A stretch of 64,000 nucleotides of DNA. Origin: Bacteroidota bacterium. Its GTDB lineage: Bacteria > Bacteroidota > Bacteroidia > Chitinophagales > Chitinophagaceae. A program made the translations under genes and the position numbers. Under the pieces are notes generated by a model, which worked only from the letters and a program-made list of their open reading frames with translations, did not search any database and was not told the origin of the DNA. Positions 52,526-63,650 of the stretch are shown piece by piece. Location: the NCBI GenBank assembly GCA_018268015.1, contig JAFDXJ010000050.1, forward strand, positions 310,001 to 374,000, given 5' to 3'. Each line of letters starts with the position of its first letter. The first letter of the stretch is position 1.

Positions 52526-53815
52526 TTAATATCCATACTTCTCTTTCCACAAAGATTTCAGAAAACGCCTTATTTCATTTTCTTTTGGATTGTCTTGTGG
52601 GATATAAAACACGCTGCCTTCCAAATGCCTAGGCAGGTATTCCTGTTGGGTAAAATTATTTTTGTATGCATGAGCATATTGATAATTTTTACCATAATCC
52701 AGGTCTTTCATTAATCCGGTTGGTGCATTTCGTATATGCAATGGAACCGGTAAATCACCGGAAGATTTAACTGCATCCAATGCCTTGCTGATGGCTTCAT
52801 AAGCAGCATTACTTTTAACTGAAGTAGCTAAATAAATTGCACATTGAGATAAAATAATCCTGGACTCCGGGTAACCTATTTTATGTACCGCATCAAAACA
52901 GGTATTGGCAAGTAAAAGTGCATTGGGATTAGCATTGCCAATATCTTCGCTGGCAAAAATCACCATGCGTCTGGCAATTAATTTTACATCTTCACCACCC
53001 TCAATCATTCTCGCTAACCAATATACAGCTGCATTGGGATCTGTACCTCTCATACTTTTTATGAAAGCTGAAATGATATCATAATGTTGCTCTCCATTTT
53101 TATCATACAATGCCACCTTTGATTGGGCTGCTTTCAATACCTCCTCATTCGTAATAACGGGTTGGCCCGTTGCTTGGTCCTTCTGTGCGATATCTGTAGC
53201 TAATTCAAGGAGATTTAATATCTTTCTTACATCTCCTCCGGAAATCCTGATTAAAGCCTCAACCTCCTTTATTTGAGGATTCATTTCTTTCAGTTTTTCA
53301 TCTTTTTGCACGGCATTTTCCAGGATCCTGATCATTGCCTTTTCCTCCAATGGTTTTAAAACATATACCTGACATCTGCTAAGTAAAGCCGGATTTACTT
53401 CAAATGAAGGGTTCTCCGTAGTAGCACCAATCAGGGTAATAATTCCTTTTTCCACTGCATTCAATAATGCATCTTGTTGCCCTTTATTGAAACGGTGGAT
53501 TTCGTCAATAAATAAAATAGCACCTGATTCTTTTGCTGCTTTGTCTATGACTTCACGTACATCCTTCACGCCGCTGCTAATGGCACTTAAACGATAGAAA
53601 GGAACCTCTGAATTTTTAGCAATGATATGCGCTAATGTTGTCTTACCCACTCCCGGCGGACCCCATAAAATAATCGAGGGAATGTTCTTTTGATCAATGG
53701 CCATGCGCAAAATACTGCCCGGCCCGGTAAGATGATCCTGGCCTATTAATTCATCTAATGTGGAGGGCCTGATACGCTCAGCTAATGGTATGATATGAGA
53801 TTGATGAATTGACAT
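52526..53815 (-). CDS. rarA: replication-associated recombination protein A
   Basis: AAA+ ATPase of the MgsA/WRNIP1 family that acts at stalled replication forks. 429 aa. Order: Walker A G52-PPGVGKT (52-59), sensor and Walker B LFIDEIHRFNKGQQDALL (~100-117), GATTENPSFEVNPALLSRC (~131) and the C-terminal MgsA domain with GTDPNAAVYWLARMIEGGED (~255) and LRNAPTGLMKDLDYGKNYQYAH-like end (here HIRNAPTGLMKDLDYG). Fully typical. It is monocistronic by spacing. Confidence 0.97.
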   Translation of the reverse strand: MSIHQSHIIPLAERIRPSTLDELIGQDHLTGPGSILRMAIDQKNIPSIILWGPPGVGKTTLAHIIAKNSEVPFYRLSAISSGVKDVREVIDKAAKESGAILFIDEIHRFNKGQQDALLNAVEKGIITLIGATTENPSFEVNPALLSRCQVYVLKPLEEKAMIRILENAVQKDEKLKEMNPQIKEVEALIRISGGDVRKILNLLELATDIAQKDQATGQPVITNEEVLKAAQSKVALYDKNGEQHYDIISAFIKSMRGTDPNAAVYWLARMIEGGEDVKLIARRMVIFASEDIGNANPNALLLANTCFDAVHKIGYPESRIILSQCAIYLATSVKSNAAYEAISKALDAVKSSGDLPVPLHIRNAPTGLMKDLDYGKNYQYAHAYKNNFTQQEYLPRHLEGSVFYIPQDNPKENEIRRFLKSLWKEKYGY

Positions 53816-53883
53816 CGTTAAATAAAAAGAATGAACACATTCTATTGGAAGCTTCTTTATTTTAGAAAATAAAAATAAACTAC

Positions 53884-54393
53884 TTATGCCTCATCCACAA
53901 AATGATCATTTTTCTTCTTTACGAGCTTGTATGTCCAAATAATATGAATAGAAAGCACAACACAAAAGATCACTAAGAACCATAATTCGCCAATTGCAAT
54001 TCGCCTTGCTTGTTCATTACTAAGGCCGATACTGCTTGCTCCTGATTGTTTCATTAATGAATCAAGGCTTTTGAAAAATGGATCAGGGTCAGAAAGCAAG
54101 GTGATTCCCGGAATAATGATGATCAGTGAAAAAACAAATGACACCAATGCATTCACCAATAACCATTCTTTCATTTTCTTTTTTACTGTCAGGTCCTGCA
54201 GGATGATCTTCTTATAAAATGAATTGGCAAACCAGGCATAAAGAACAACACAGAATAGAATGAAAAAAAATAATAGAAAAAATGGTTGAGATAATAATAA
54301 TGGAATGGATAGCAAAAGATTTATTGCAATAAGGAAACAGACTATATTAATCAGTATCCCCAAAATCCGGTAGAGAACAATATTCTTCATCAA
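53884..54393 (-). CDS. integral membrane protein, unknown function
   Basis: 169 aa with about four membrane helices: ~7-27, ~30-52, ~78-100 and ~138-160. A polar loop (SDPDPFFKSLDSLMKQSG) lies between helices 3 and 4. It has a basic C-terminal tail KLVKKKNDHFVDEA. No family recognised. It lies 43 bases downstream of aspS (same strand), so it may be co-transcribed. Function unknown. Confidence 0.65.
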   Translation of the reverse strand: MMKNIVLYRILGILINIVCFLIAINLLLSIPLLLSQPFFLLFFFILFCVVLYAWFANSFYKKIILQDLTVKKKMKEWLLVNALVSFVFSLIIIIPGITLLSDPDPFFKSLDSLMKQSGASSIGLSNEQARRIAIGELWFLVIFCVVLSIHIIWTYKLVKKKNDHFVDEA

Positions 54394-54435
54394 AAATGGT
54401 TTCAGTATTTTTTATAATTGTAAAATCTTTAGGAA

Positions 54436-56259
54436 CTATTTTCCTCTCCACTGTAAATTCAATTCTTTTAATTGTTCATCTTCAATGGTAGAAGGCGCAT
54501 CCAGCATCACATCACGGCCACTGTTATTTTTGGGAAATGCTATAAAGTCGCGAATACTTTCACTACCTCCAATTATAGAACATAATCTATCCAAACCAAA
54601 TGCGATACCTCCATGAGGTGGCGCACCATACTCAAAAGCATTCATCAAAAATCCAAACTTTTGCATGGCATCTTCTTTACTCATACCTAAAGCAGTAAAC
54701 ATTTTTTCCTGGAGATCTTTCTGAAAAATACGAATAGAACCCCCGCCGACTTCATTCCCATTTAAAACTAAATCATAGGCATTTGCTTTAATTTCCGCAA
54801 AAGGATGCGCAAGGTAATTTTCAGCATTCTTTATAGAAGGGTCATTGTTTAACATCACCGCTATTTGTTCTTTCTTGGGCGCTGTAAATGGGTGATGGCG
54901 CGCAACCCAGCGATTGGAAGAATCATCATATTCAAATAAGGGAAAATCAATTATCCATAATAGTTTAAATGTTTCTGTATTCCTGAAATTTAATCTCCTG
55001 GCCATTTCCAGGCGCAATTCTCCGGCAGCTTTACGTGTCTTCTCTTCCTTACCAGCCAACAATAATATCAAATCGCCTGCACGGGCTCCACAGGTTTCCG
55101 CTATGGCTTGCAACTTTTCTTCATCAAAATATTTATCTACACTACTTTTATAACTACCATCGGCATTACATTTTATATACACCAGTCCCTGCATTCCTAT
55201 TTGCGGGCGTTTAACCCATTCGGTTAATTCATCCGTTTGTTTACGCGTATAGAATCCGCATTCCGGAGCAACTAATGCAATCACCGTTTCTGCCTGATTA
55301 AAAACCGGAAAATCTGTACCGGCAATCAGTTCAGGATAACTTTTACTTTTACTGTTTTGAAAAAGGGTTTTAATATTGGTCAATTCCATATCAAAGCGCG
55401 TATCCGGTTTATCAATTCCAAAGCGCCACATGGCATCTTCCCAACTCATTCTTTCAATTGGCTCTTCATAATCCAGATTTTTCACATCTTTAAAAATGCG
55501 TTTAATCATATTTTCAAAGGTGTTCAAAATATCTTCTTGTTCTACAAAAGACATTTCACAATCTATTTGTGTAAATTCCGGTTGGCGGTCAGCCCTTAAA
55601 TCTTCATCCCTAAAGCATTTTACAATTTGAAAGTAGCGATCATAGCCACTCACCATGAGCAATTGCTTAAACGTTTGAGGTGATTGGGGTAAAGCATAAA
55701 ACTGCCCTTCATTCATCCTTGAAGGAACGATAAAATCCCTAGCACCCTCCGGCGTGGATTTTATAAGAAAAGGTGTTTCTACTTCAATAAATGATTGTTC
55801 ATGTAGGTAGTTTCTAACGGAACGGGTAATTGCATACCTTAATTCCAAATTCTTTTTCACCACATTTCTACGTAAGTCCAGGTAGCGGTATTTCATGCGT
55901 AAATCATCTCCGCCATCTGTATCATCCTGGATCGTAAAAGGGGGTACTAATGCGGTATTTAAGATATCAAATTCACTGACCAAAACTTCAATATCTCCTG
56001 TTGCAAGATGCGCATTTTTATTTTCTCTTTCCTGTACGAAACCTTTTACCTGGATCACAAATTCACGGCCCAGCGGATGCACATCCAGTAATGGTTGTAA
56101 TTCTTCGCCAAATAATAATTGCGTAATTCCATAACGATCCCTTAAATCTACAAAGCTGATTGCGCCAAACTTACGAATCGTTTGTACCCATCCACTCAAG
56201 GTAACAATCCGGTTTACGTCCGTGATGCGCAAGTGCCCGCAAGTATGTGTTCTATACAT
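54436..56259 (-). CDS. aspS: aspartyl-tRNA synthetase
   Basis: Charges tRNA-Asp. 607 aa, the long bacterial type. N-terminal OB anticodon-binding domain (~1-105). Class II motifs follow: [20 protein letters not shown] (motif 1), [21 protein letters not shown] (motif 2, ~218-238) and GIAFGLDRL (motif 3, ~553). The inserted GAD domain lies at ~290-420. A TATATTTG box is 68 bases upstream of the ATG. Whether it charges Asn too is not visible. Secure. Confidence 0.97.
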   Translation of the reverse strand: MYRTHTCGHLRITDVNRIVTLSGWVQTIRKFGAISFVDLRDRYGITQLLFGEELQPLLDVHPLGREFVIQVKGFVQERENKNAHLATGDIEVLVSEFDILNTALVPPFTIQDDTDGGDDLRMKYRYLDLRRNVVKKNLELRYAITRSVRNYLHEQSFIEVETPFLIKSTPEGARDFIVPSRMNEGQFYALPQSPQTFKQLLMVSGYDRYFQIVKCFRDEDLRADRQPEFTQIDCEMSFVEQEDILNTFENMIKRIFKDVKNLDYEEPIERMSWEDAMWRFGIDKPDTRFDMELTNIKTLFQNSKSKSYPELIAGTDFPVFNQAETVIALVAPECGFYTRKQTDELTEWVKRPQIGMQGLVYIKCNADGSYKSSVDKYFDEEKLQAIAETCGARAGDLILLLAGKEEKTRKAAGELRLEMARRLNFRNTETFKLLWIIDFPLFEYDDSSNRWVARHHPFTAPKKEQIAVMLNNDPSIKNAENYLAHPFAEIKANAYDLVLNGNEVGGGSIRIFQKDLQEKMFTALGMSKEDAMQKFGFLMNAFEYGAPPHGGIAFGLDRLCSIIGGSESIRDFIAFPKNNSGRDVMLDAPSTIEDEQLKELNLQWRGK

Positions 56260-56327
56260 AAGTTGTCTTAAATTTTATATGAGAAAAACAGGAAATATGG
56301 TGCATTTCCGGCTGTTTTTCAAGCGTG

Positions 56328-56335
56328 CAAATATA
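56328..56335 (-). promoter_or_regulatory. minus-7 promoter box (TATATTTG) of aspS
   Basis: Exact TAnnTTTG match on the minus strand, 68 bases before the aspS ATG; it lies back to back with the sucD box at 56422. Confidence 0.5.
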
Positions 56336-56421
56336 ACCAAAACAGAGGTTGAAAAATGATGCCTCAAATGATTAAATGACATCAAATGAGAATTTCATCC
56401 GGTTGCATCATTCTTTTGTCT

Positions 56422-56429
56422 TACTTTTG
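56422..56429 (+). promoter_or_regulatory. minus-7 promoter box (TACTTTTG) of sucD
   Basis: Exact TAnnTTTG match, 20 bases before the sucD ATG at 56450. Confidence 0.55.
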
Positions 56430-56449
56430 CGGCATTATTAAAACTTTTT

Positions 56450-57322
56450 ATGTCAGTATTAGTAAATAAAAATTCTAAAGTAATTGTACAGGGTTTTACC
56501 GGAACGGAAGGAAGTTTTCATGCAAGCCAGATGATTGAATATGGTACACAGGTAGTAGGAGGGGTTACTCCCGGAAAAGGCGGCACCACTCATTTGGATA
56601 GGCCGGTATTCAATACGGTTGTTGATGCTGTAAAAGAAACGGGAGCAAATGTAAGTATCATATTTGTGCCTCCGGCATTCGCAGCAGATGCCATTATGGA
56701 AGCAGCCGATGCTGGAATTTACCTGATCGTTTGTATCACTGAAGGAATTCCCGTTCAGGATATGGTAAAAGTGAAAAATTATTTACTCGAATCAAAAAGC
56801 CGTTTAATAGGACCTAATTGCCCGGGCATCATTACTGCAGGTGAAGCAAAAGTGGGAATTATGCCGGGATTTATTTTCAAACCGGGTCGTATAGGTATTG
56901 TTTCCAAATCAGGTACGCTAACTTATGAAGCAGCAGACCAGGTAGTAAAAGCCGGCTTGGGTATTAGTACGGCAATAGGAATAGGCGGCGACCCAATTAT
57001 TGGAACTACAACCCAGGAAGCCGTTGAATTACTGATGAATGATCCGGAAACAGATGGTATCGTGATGATTGGTGAGATAGGTGGAAATATGGAAGCCAAT
57101 GCTGCTAAATGGATAAAAGAAAATAATAAAAAACCGGTTGTGGGATTTATTGCCGGACAAACTGCACCTCCGGGAAGAAGAATGGGCCATGCGGGTGCCA
57201 TTGTTGGTGGAGAAGAAGATACAGCCGCAGCAAAAATTCGCATATTAAGAGCATGTGGTGTATCTGTGTCTGAAAGCCCGGCGGATATAGGAAAAACCAT
57301 GCTGGAAGCTTTAAAGAAATAA
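56450..57322 (+). CDS. sucD: succinate-CoA ligase subunit alpha
   Basis: TCA-cycle subunit carrying the phospho-histidine and CoA site. 290 aa. CoA-binding N-domain with [20 protein letters not shown] (~13-33) and [12 protein letters not shown]. The phospho-His is H247 in [20 protein letters not shown] and [13 protein letters not shown] are conserved family segments. The beta subunit sucC is not adjacent, which is common in Bacteroidota. A terminator follows 18 bases after the stop. Secure. Confidence 0.98.
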   Translation: MSVLVNKNSKVIVQGFTGTEGSFHASQMIEYGTQVVGGVTPGKGGTTHLDRPVFNTVVDAVKETGANVSIIFVPPAFAADAIMEAADAGIYLIVCITEGIPVQDMVKVKNYLLESKSRLIGPNCPGIITAGEAKVGIMPGFIFKPGRIGIVSKSGTLTYEAADQVVKAGLGISTAIGIGGDPIIGTTTQEAVELLMNDPETDGIVMIGEIGGNMEANAAKWIKENNKKPVVGFIAGQTAPPGRRMGHAGAIVGGEEDTAAAKIRILRACGVSVSESPADIGKTMLEALKK

Positions 57323-57335
57323 TTTTTACCTCTAT

Positions 57336-57366
57336 AAAAAAAACCCTGGTTTCCGGGGTTTTTTTA
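57336..57366 (+). terminator. terminator after sucD
   Basis: Nine-base stem AAACCCTGG (57341-57349) with CCGGGGTTT (57353-57361, one T-G pair) and loop TTT, followed by a T run. Confidence 0.85.
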
Positions 57367-57450
57367 TGCCTCTTTCATTGATATATGTAATATTCTTTTT
57401 CTCTGCATCCTAGTTCTAAATTTCTTAAATTGAAATCTTAAAAATGTATT

Positions 57451-60400
57451 ATGAAGTTTCATAAAATTTTGATCCCCCTTTTTTTGTTATTTTCAAATAT
57501 GAGTTATAGCCAAAATACAGATAGTTACTTTACTAAGGAATGGCAAGAAGTAGATTCCATTATTCTCAAAGATCAATTGCCCAGAACTGCTCTGGAAAGA
57601 ATTAATGTCATCTATAAAAAAGCACAGGAGAAAAAACTCCCGGATGAAATGATCAAAGCACTTTTATACAAACTAAGCCTTCAAAATAAAGTGCAGGAGA
57701 CCGATGCAAATACTGAAATAAATGAAATTTCTAAAGAGATTATTTCCATAGATAATACAGCAGCGAAAGCCATTCTTCATTCTATAATGGCACAAAAATT
57801 TGTGGATATTTATAATAGAAACAGATGGCGTATTGCACAACGGTCAGCCACAATTACATTTAAAAAAGTAGATTTCAATACCTGGAGTACGGATGACTTT
57901 CTGAAAGCGATCCATGAAAATTTTGATTCTTCCCTGATGCCTGTAATTGTTTTAAAAAACTATGCCATACAAGAATTTAATGCCATCATTTATCAGGGTA
58001 ATTCACGTCAGCTGAGGCCTACCTTATATGATTTATTGGCACATGAAGCTTTGGATTATTATAAATATCCAATATTACCCAGCACAATTTCTACATCCGC
58101 TTTTACTTTAAATGACCCTAAGGTTTTTGCCCCGGTGGATGAATTTATTTCATATTCCTTCCCTTCAAAAGATACAGCTTCTTCTGTACTTCAGTCATTG
58201 CAATTATTTCAGCAATTAATTGCATTCCACAAGAATGATCCGGATCACAATGCACTGATAGATGTAGATCTGGAGCGATTGGAATGGGCCAAACAACAAT
58301 CTACTCTCCCCACAAAAGATCTGTTATTTAAGGAAGCAATTGAAAATATTACAGAGAAATACCCCGATGAAATTGCCTCCGAAGAAGCCTGGTTTCTCAT
58401 TGCTCAAATGCTGGCCAATCAGTCAACAAATCCATCGCCGGAAAATTTACCTGATCTTTCACTGGTTAAAGCAAAAGAATTAATTACACAAAGGCTACAA
58501 ATACAACCGGCTCCCGGAAAAGGTAACAGCGAAATGCAGGATTTACTACAAACCATTACGGCAACAGAAGTCAATGCTAAAATTGAAGCCGTTAATGTAC
58601 CGAATCAGCCATTCCGTATGTTTATGCAGTACAAAAATTTCAACACGCTTTATGGCCGCATATTACCTAAAAATGATGTTGAAAAATTATGGAAAAGAGA
58701 TTTGCCCGATGATTCTGCATGGACACTTATTTCCAATATTCCTTTTATCAACGCTTTCTCACAGGCTTTACCACAGCAACATGATTATAAACAACATTCT
58801 GTAGAAGTTAAAATAGATGGCTTAGCTCCGGGCAAATATTATTTACTGGGGTCTGATACATTGGACTTCAATTCAAAACATAAATTATTTCTTGTAAAAT
58901 TTACGGTTTCTAATCTTGCCTGTATAAACAATCTTCACGATTATTTTGTTTTGAATCGTGATTCCGGGAAACCTTTAAAAAACGTATCTGTAAAGTTTTC
59001 ATGGAATGAATGGTCTAATAGCAGGAAAAAATATGAAAAGAAATTGTACAATACACAATCTGATCAAAATGGACATTTTCAAATGCCGGAAATAAATGCT
59101 GCAAGAACATTTTACAGCATGGATATTTTTCTCAAATACAAAAATGATCAATTATCTTTTAATGGAAATGATATTCCATATTACACCTCTTTTGATAACA
59201 AAACGAAGGAATCTGATGATCAGGACATCTATGATAAAGAAAATGCAACAATATATTTCTTCTCAGACCGAAGCATTTATCGCCCCGGCCAAACGGTCTA
59301 TTTTAAAGGGATCGGCATTACAAAAAATTACAAGACCTTAAAAAATCAAATACTTTCATCAAAGGATTCCATTACCGTTTACCTGAATGATGCCAATTCC
59401 AAAACCATTGACTCCATCAAATGTACTTTAAATGATTATGGTTCATTTGCCGGGAAATTTATTTTACCTCAAAATGTATTAACAGGAAATTTTAGCATTT
59501 ATACAAAACAATTCAATAGGCATTACTTAAATTTTAAAGTAGAAGAATATAAAAGGCCTCAGTTTAATATTTCATTTGATACCTTGAAAAAAGCTTTTCA
59601 ACTTAATGATACAATTCTTGTAACCGGCCGCGCTACAGCATTTGCAGGGAATGCCATTGATGAAGCTCAAGTAAAATATACCGTTACACGCAAAACAAGA
59701 TTTATTTATCCATGGCTTTTCTGGCGTTTTCCACATTCCACTTCTCCGGACTTACAAATAACCAATGGAGAGACACAAACAGATATGGATGGAAATTTTC
59801 ATATTCCTTTTTCTGCTATCCCGGATTCATCAGTTTCCAAAAATGAGAAACCCGTTTTTGATTATGAAGTTTCGGTTACTGTAACCGATAAAAATGGAGA
59901 AACCCATGATTTGAAAACGCTTATTTCCATTGGATATCAATCATTGATTTTAAATGTTCAAACCCCGGCAAGCACGGAAATTTCTACTTTCAAGAATATA
60001 CAAGTGTCAGCAGAAAATTTTTCCGGCGAGAAGCAGCCAATAAATTTCCATTTCAAAATATCTCCATTAGAGGCGCCCGCTAAAGCCAAGAGAGGAAGAC
60101 TTTGGGAAGTTCCGGACGCGTTTATATACTCACAAGAAACATTTGAAACATATTTCCCTTATGATGAATATAAAAATGAAAATGATTATCATACCTGGAA
60201 GACACTTTCTCCGGTTTTAGATACAACCATTTTTACGCAAAGCATTTCAGATATTTCATTAGAAAATACGACATTAAAACAAGGCTGGTATTTAATTGAA
60301 GCTGTTACGACAGATAAAAACGGGGACTCTGTTATAGATAAAAAATATGTCCTGCTGAGTGATAAGAATAGAGATCAAATACCGGCGCCACAATATGCAT

Positions 60401-63400
60401 GGTCCACAATATTAAATGACCAGGTGCAGCCCGGTGAAACTGCTGCTATGCAGGTAGGCAGTTCTGAAAAAAATCTATATCTCATTCAGGCCATTAATCA
60501 TCAAAACGAAAATTTAATAACCGCTCAATATAATTTTTTAAATGTCCCTTCGGGAAAAATAAAATTGAAGTATACGACCAAAGAAACAGACAGGGCAGGA
60601 GTGGGCCTTTTTTATGCATTTGTAAAACATAATCGTTTTTTTACCGGAGGTACAAATATATTGATGCCTTACCCGGATAAAAATTTAAACATCAGTTACG
60701 AGACTTTTAGGAATAAAATGGAACCGGGTAGTAAAGAAACCTGGACTATAAAAGTAAGCGGAAATAATTCAGATAGAGTAACAGCAGAACTCTTAACAAC
60801 CATGTATGATGCCTCACTTGACCAATTTATACCACATTCCTGGCAGATACCTTATCTATGGCCTCTGAAAAATATGTATAATCAGTGGAATAGTTTGAAC
60901 TTGTTTAATACTGCAAGTGAATCACAGAATAATACAAATCGGGATATTCCATATTATCCTAAAAATTATGATCAATTAATTACCAATGCAGGTATGTATT
61001 GGTTTAAAAAGCCCTTTTTTGATAAAGCAAATTCATCTTTTGAAGGTGTTGAAATGACAGGTATGGTGAAAAAAGAAGCGCCTAAAATGTCATCAGTTTT
61101 TGATCAATCCTATAATCGGCTTGAGGTATCAGATAAAAATAAAATAGAGGATTCTATATCAGATAAACCTACCCTATACCAGGGAAAAGAGCCTATTCAA
61201 GTTCGACGGGATTTTAATGAAACAGCATTTTTCTTTCCGCAATTGCATGCCGACAGCAGCGGGCAATTCCGTTTTAGTTTTACAATGCCGGAATCACTTA
61301 CTCAATGGAAATGGTTATCACTCGCCCATACCAAAGATCTGGCATTTGGCTACCAAATGGAAAATAATATCATCACTCAAAAAAAATTAATGGTACAGCC
61401 AAATATGCCGCGCTTTTTGAGAGAAGGCGACCGCATGGAGTTTGCTGTTAAAATCAGTAATATGAGTGATAGTATTACAAAAGGTGTTGTGACTTTACAG
61501 CTATTCGATGCTGAAACCATGCAACCCGTGGATGGCCTTTTTAATAATGTTTTTCCGGAGCAATATTTTTCAGCAGATGCCGGTAAAAGTATATCCATCC
61601 TGTTTCCAGTACAAATTCCATTCTCTTATCTGAAACCAGTAACCTGGCGCTTTGTGGCAAAAGCCAATGAATACAGCGATGGAGAAGAAAATACTTTACC
61701 TGTATTAAGCAATAGGATACTCGTAACTGAATCGTTACCCATATTTGTAAAAGGAGATACCACTCAACATTTTGTTTTTGATAAATTGGTTCACAATTCC
61801 AGTGCAACACTACAAACACAATCATTGACCGTAGAATATACCGCCTACCCGGTTTGGTATGCCGTTCAGGCGCTCCCATATCTTGCAGAATTTCCTTATG
61901 AATGTGCGGAGCAATTGTTCAACAGATTTTATGCGAACTCACTGGCAAGCCATCTTTTAGCCCAACATCCCAGGATAAAAGAGGTCATTCAACAATGGCA
62001 GGCAGATGCTGCTAATTCACAAAGTAGTTTACTCAGTAATCTTCAAAAAAATGAAGCTTTAAAACAAATCCTGTTAGAAGAAACACCCTGGGTATTGAAT
62101 GCAGAAAATGAAAATGCACAGAAGAAAAATTTGGCTTTATTGTTTGATATGGAGAAGATGCAAAACGGCATGAATGCGGCTATTGCCAAACTTGAACAAA
62201 ATCAAATGGCTAATGGAGCTTTTTCTTGGTTTAAAGGTGGCCGCGAAGACCGCTACATAACACAATACATTCTGACAGGTATTGGCCGGTTAAAAAAATT
62301 ACTTGCAGTACCAGAGTCTGAAATGAATACATTAGATGAAATTTCCAGGAAAGCATTGACCTGGCTGGATGCCGTAATTGTGGATGAATATAATGAGCAA
62401 AAGAAAAATAATCTGAATAAAGATTTTATCAGCACATATCAAATTCAGTATATGTATATGCGCAGCTATTTTCCGGATATCCCTATTCTAAATAAAACAG
62501 CTTATAATTTTTATTTCCAACAATGCATGCGTACATGGAATGAACAGTCACACTATATGCAAGCCATGATCGGCATGGTGCTTATACAAACCAACCAGGA
62601 GAAATTTGTGGCAGAAAAAATTTTTAAATCTATCCTGGAAAATGGCATTGAAACAAAGGATCGTGGTATGTATTGGAAAACAGCTCCCTATGCTTACTAT
62701 TGGTATGATGCACCCATTGAAAGACAATCGCTTTTTATAGAATTAGGGAATGAAATGATCCGGTATAAAAAAGATCCCAAATATGTGGCTGCTGTAAATG
62801 AAATGAAAACCTGGCTGATTCTACAAAAGCAAACCAATAATTGGGAAACAACAAAAGCAACAGCTGATGCATGTTTCGCCTTACTTTGGAATAAGGGTCA
62901 ATCACTGCCGGAAAGGTCTGTTAAAATAAAAATGGGAGATATCATCTTACCAGATACGACTACGCATAAAGAAGCCGGAAGCGGTTATTGGCAGGAAATT
63001 ATAAAGGGAAAAAATGTTGTTCAAAACATGGGGAATATAAGTGTTACTACAACTTCAGAAAACAATCAGGATAAATCAACCGGCGTTTCCTATGGCGCTG
63101 TTTACTGGCAATATTTTGAAGATATGGATAAAATCACCAATGCGGAAACGCCTTTATCTCTCACTAAAAATCTATTTATTGAAAAAACCAGTGACGCCGG
63201 TAAAGTATTGGAGCCGGTAAATGAAAACGATATCGTACATGTAGGTGACAAAGTGGTTTTAAGAATGGTCCTTAAATCTGATCGTGATATGGAATACATT
63301 CACTTAAAAGATGGCAGGGCATCTTCCATGGAACCACTCAATGTACTAAGCGGTTATCGTTGGCAGGATGGACTTGGATATTATGAGGCAACTAAAGACG

Positions 63401-63570
63401 TAAGTACAGACTTTTTTATTAGTCACTTAAACAAAGGCACTTATGTTTTTGAATACCCTGTTTATATTACACAAAAAGGAACTTTTTCGGTAGGCATAGC
63501 GACCATTCAATGTATGTATGCGCCAGAATTTTCCGCCCATAGCAATGGCATCAAATTAGTAGTGGAATAG
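57451..63570 (+). CDS. alpha-2-macroglobulin family protein
   Basis: 2039 aa. Signal peptide ~1-20 (MKFHKILIPLFLLFSNMSYS, then QNTD), no lipobox. Order: N-terminal helical region (~20-460), Ig-like macroglobulin domains with the Arg-Pro-Gly-Gln motif SIYRPGQTVYFKGIG (~608), the A2M bait/linker region, the conserved RRDFNETAFFFPQL and TQWKWLSLAHTKDL segments (~1250-1300), then the alpha-toroid thioester domain. The thioester CxEQ is intact: C1485-AEQ1488 in FPYECAEQLF. A receptor-like C-terminal domain ends it. Bacterial A2Ms trap proteases in the periplasm. No penicillin-binding partner (pbpC) is adjacent; nnrE follows. Confidence 0.93.
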   Translation: MKFHKILIPLFLLFSNMSYSQNTDSYFTKEWQEVDSIILKDQLPRTALERINVIYKKAQEKKLPDEMIKALLYKLSLQNKVQETDANTEINEISKEIISIDNTAAKAILHSIMAQKFVDIYNRNRWRIAQRSATITFKKVDFNTWSTDDFLKAIHENFDSSLMPVIVLKNYAIQEFNAIIYQGNSRQLRPTLYDLLAHEALDYYKYPILPSTISTSAFTLNDPKVFAPVDEFISYSFPSKDTASSVLQSLQLFQQLIAFHKNDPDHNALIDVDLERLEWAKQQSTLPTKDLLFKEAIENITEKYPDEIASEEAWFLIAQMLANQSTNPSPENLPDLSLVKAKELITQRLQIQPAPGKGNSEMQDLLQTITATEVNAKIEAVNVPNQPFRMFMQYKNFNTLYGRILPKNDVEKLWKRDLPDDSAWTLISNIPFINAFSQALPQQHDYKQHSVEVKIDGLAPGKYYLLGSDTLDFNSKHKLFLVKFTVSNLACINNLHDYFVLNRDSGKPLKNVSVKFSWNEWSNSRKKYEKKLYNTQSDQNGHFQMPEINAARTFYSMDIFLKYKNDQLSFNGNDIPYYTSFDNKTKESDDQDIYDKENATIYFFSDRSIYRPGQTVYFKGIGITKNYKTLKNQILSSKDSITVYLNDANSKTIDSIKCTLNDYGSFAGKFILPQNVLTGNFSIYTKQFNRHYLNFKVEEYKRPQFNISFDTLKKAFQLNDTILVTGRATAFAGNAIDEAQVKYTVTRKTRFIYPWLFWRFPHSTSPDLQITNGETQTDMDGNFHIPFSAIPDSSVSKNEKPVFDYEVSVTVTDKNGETHDLKTLISIGYQSLILNVQTPASTEISTFKNIQVSAENFSGEKQPINFHFKISPLEAPAKAKRGRLWEVPDAFIYSQETFETYFPYDEYKNENDYHTWKTLSPVLDTTIFTQSISDISLENTTLKQGWYLIEAVTTDKNGDSVIDKKYVLLSDKNRDQIPAPQYAWSTILNDQVQPGETAAMQVGSSEKNLYLIQAINHQNENLITAQYNFLNVPSGKIKLKYTTKETDRAGVGLFYAFVKHNRFFTGGTNILMPYPDKNLNISYETFRNKMEPGSKETWTIKVSGNNSDRVTAELLTTMYDASLDQFIPHSWQIPYLWPLKNMYNQWNSLNLFNTASESQNNTNRDIPYYPKNYDQLITNAGMYWFKKPFFDKANSSFEGVEMTGMVKKEAPKMSSVFDQSYNRLEVSDKNKIEDSISDKPTLYQGKEPIQVRRDFNETAFFFPQLHADSSGQFRFSFTMPESLTQWKWLSLAHTKDLAFGYQMENNIITQKKLMVQPNMPRFLREGDRMEFAVKISNMSDSITKGVVTLQLFDAETMQPVDGLFNNVFPEQYFSADAGKSISILFPVQIPFSYLKPVTWRFVAKANEYSDGEENTLPVLSNRILVTESLPIFVKGDTTQHFVFDKLVHNSSATLQTQSLTVEYTAYPVWYAVQALPYLAEFPYECAEQLFNRFYANSLASHLLAQHPRIKEVIQQWQADAANSQSSLLSNLQKNEALKQILLEETPWVLNAENENAQKKNLALLFDMEKMQNGMNAAIAKLEQNQMANGAFSWFKGGREDRYITQYILTGIGRLKKLLAVPESEMNTLDEISRKALTWLDAVIVDEYNEQKKNNLNKDFISTYQIQYMYMRSYFPDIPILNKTAYNFYFQQCMRTWNEQSHYMQAMIGMVLIQTNQEKFVAEKIFKSILENGIETKDRGMYWKTAPYAYYWYDAPIERQSLFIELGNEMIRYKKDPKYVAAVNEMKTWLILQKQTNNWETTKATADACFALLWNKGQSLPERSVKIKMGDIILPDTTTHKEAGSGYWQEIIKGKNVVQNMGNISVTTTSENNQDKSTGVSYGAVYWQYFEDMDKITNAETPLSLTKNLFIEKTSDAGKVLEPVNENDIVHVGDKVVLRMVLKSDRDMEYIHLKDGRASSMEPLNVLSGYRWQDGLGYYEATKDVSTDFFISHLNKGTYVFEYPVYITQKGTFSVGIATIQCMYAPEFSAHSNGIKLVVE

Positions 63571-63650
63571 TTGATTGAAGAAACAAGATTCATTTTCCTG
63601 ACCGTTTCTTTTATTTTTTACGTCATTTTAAAATTGATTAATTTTATACG

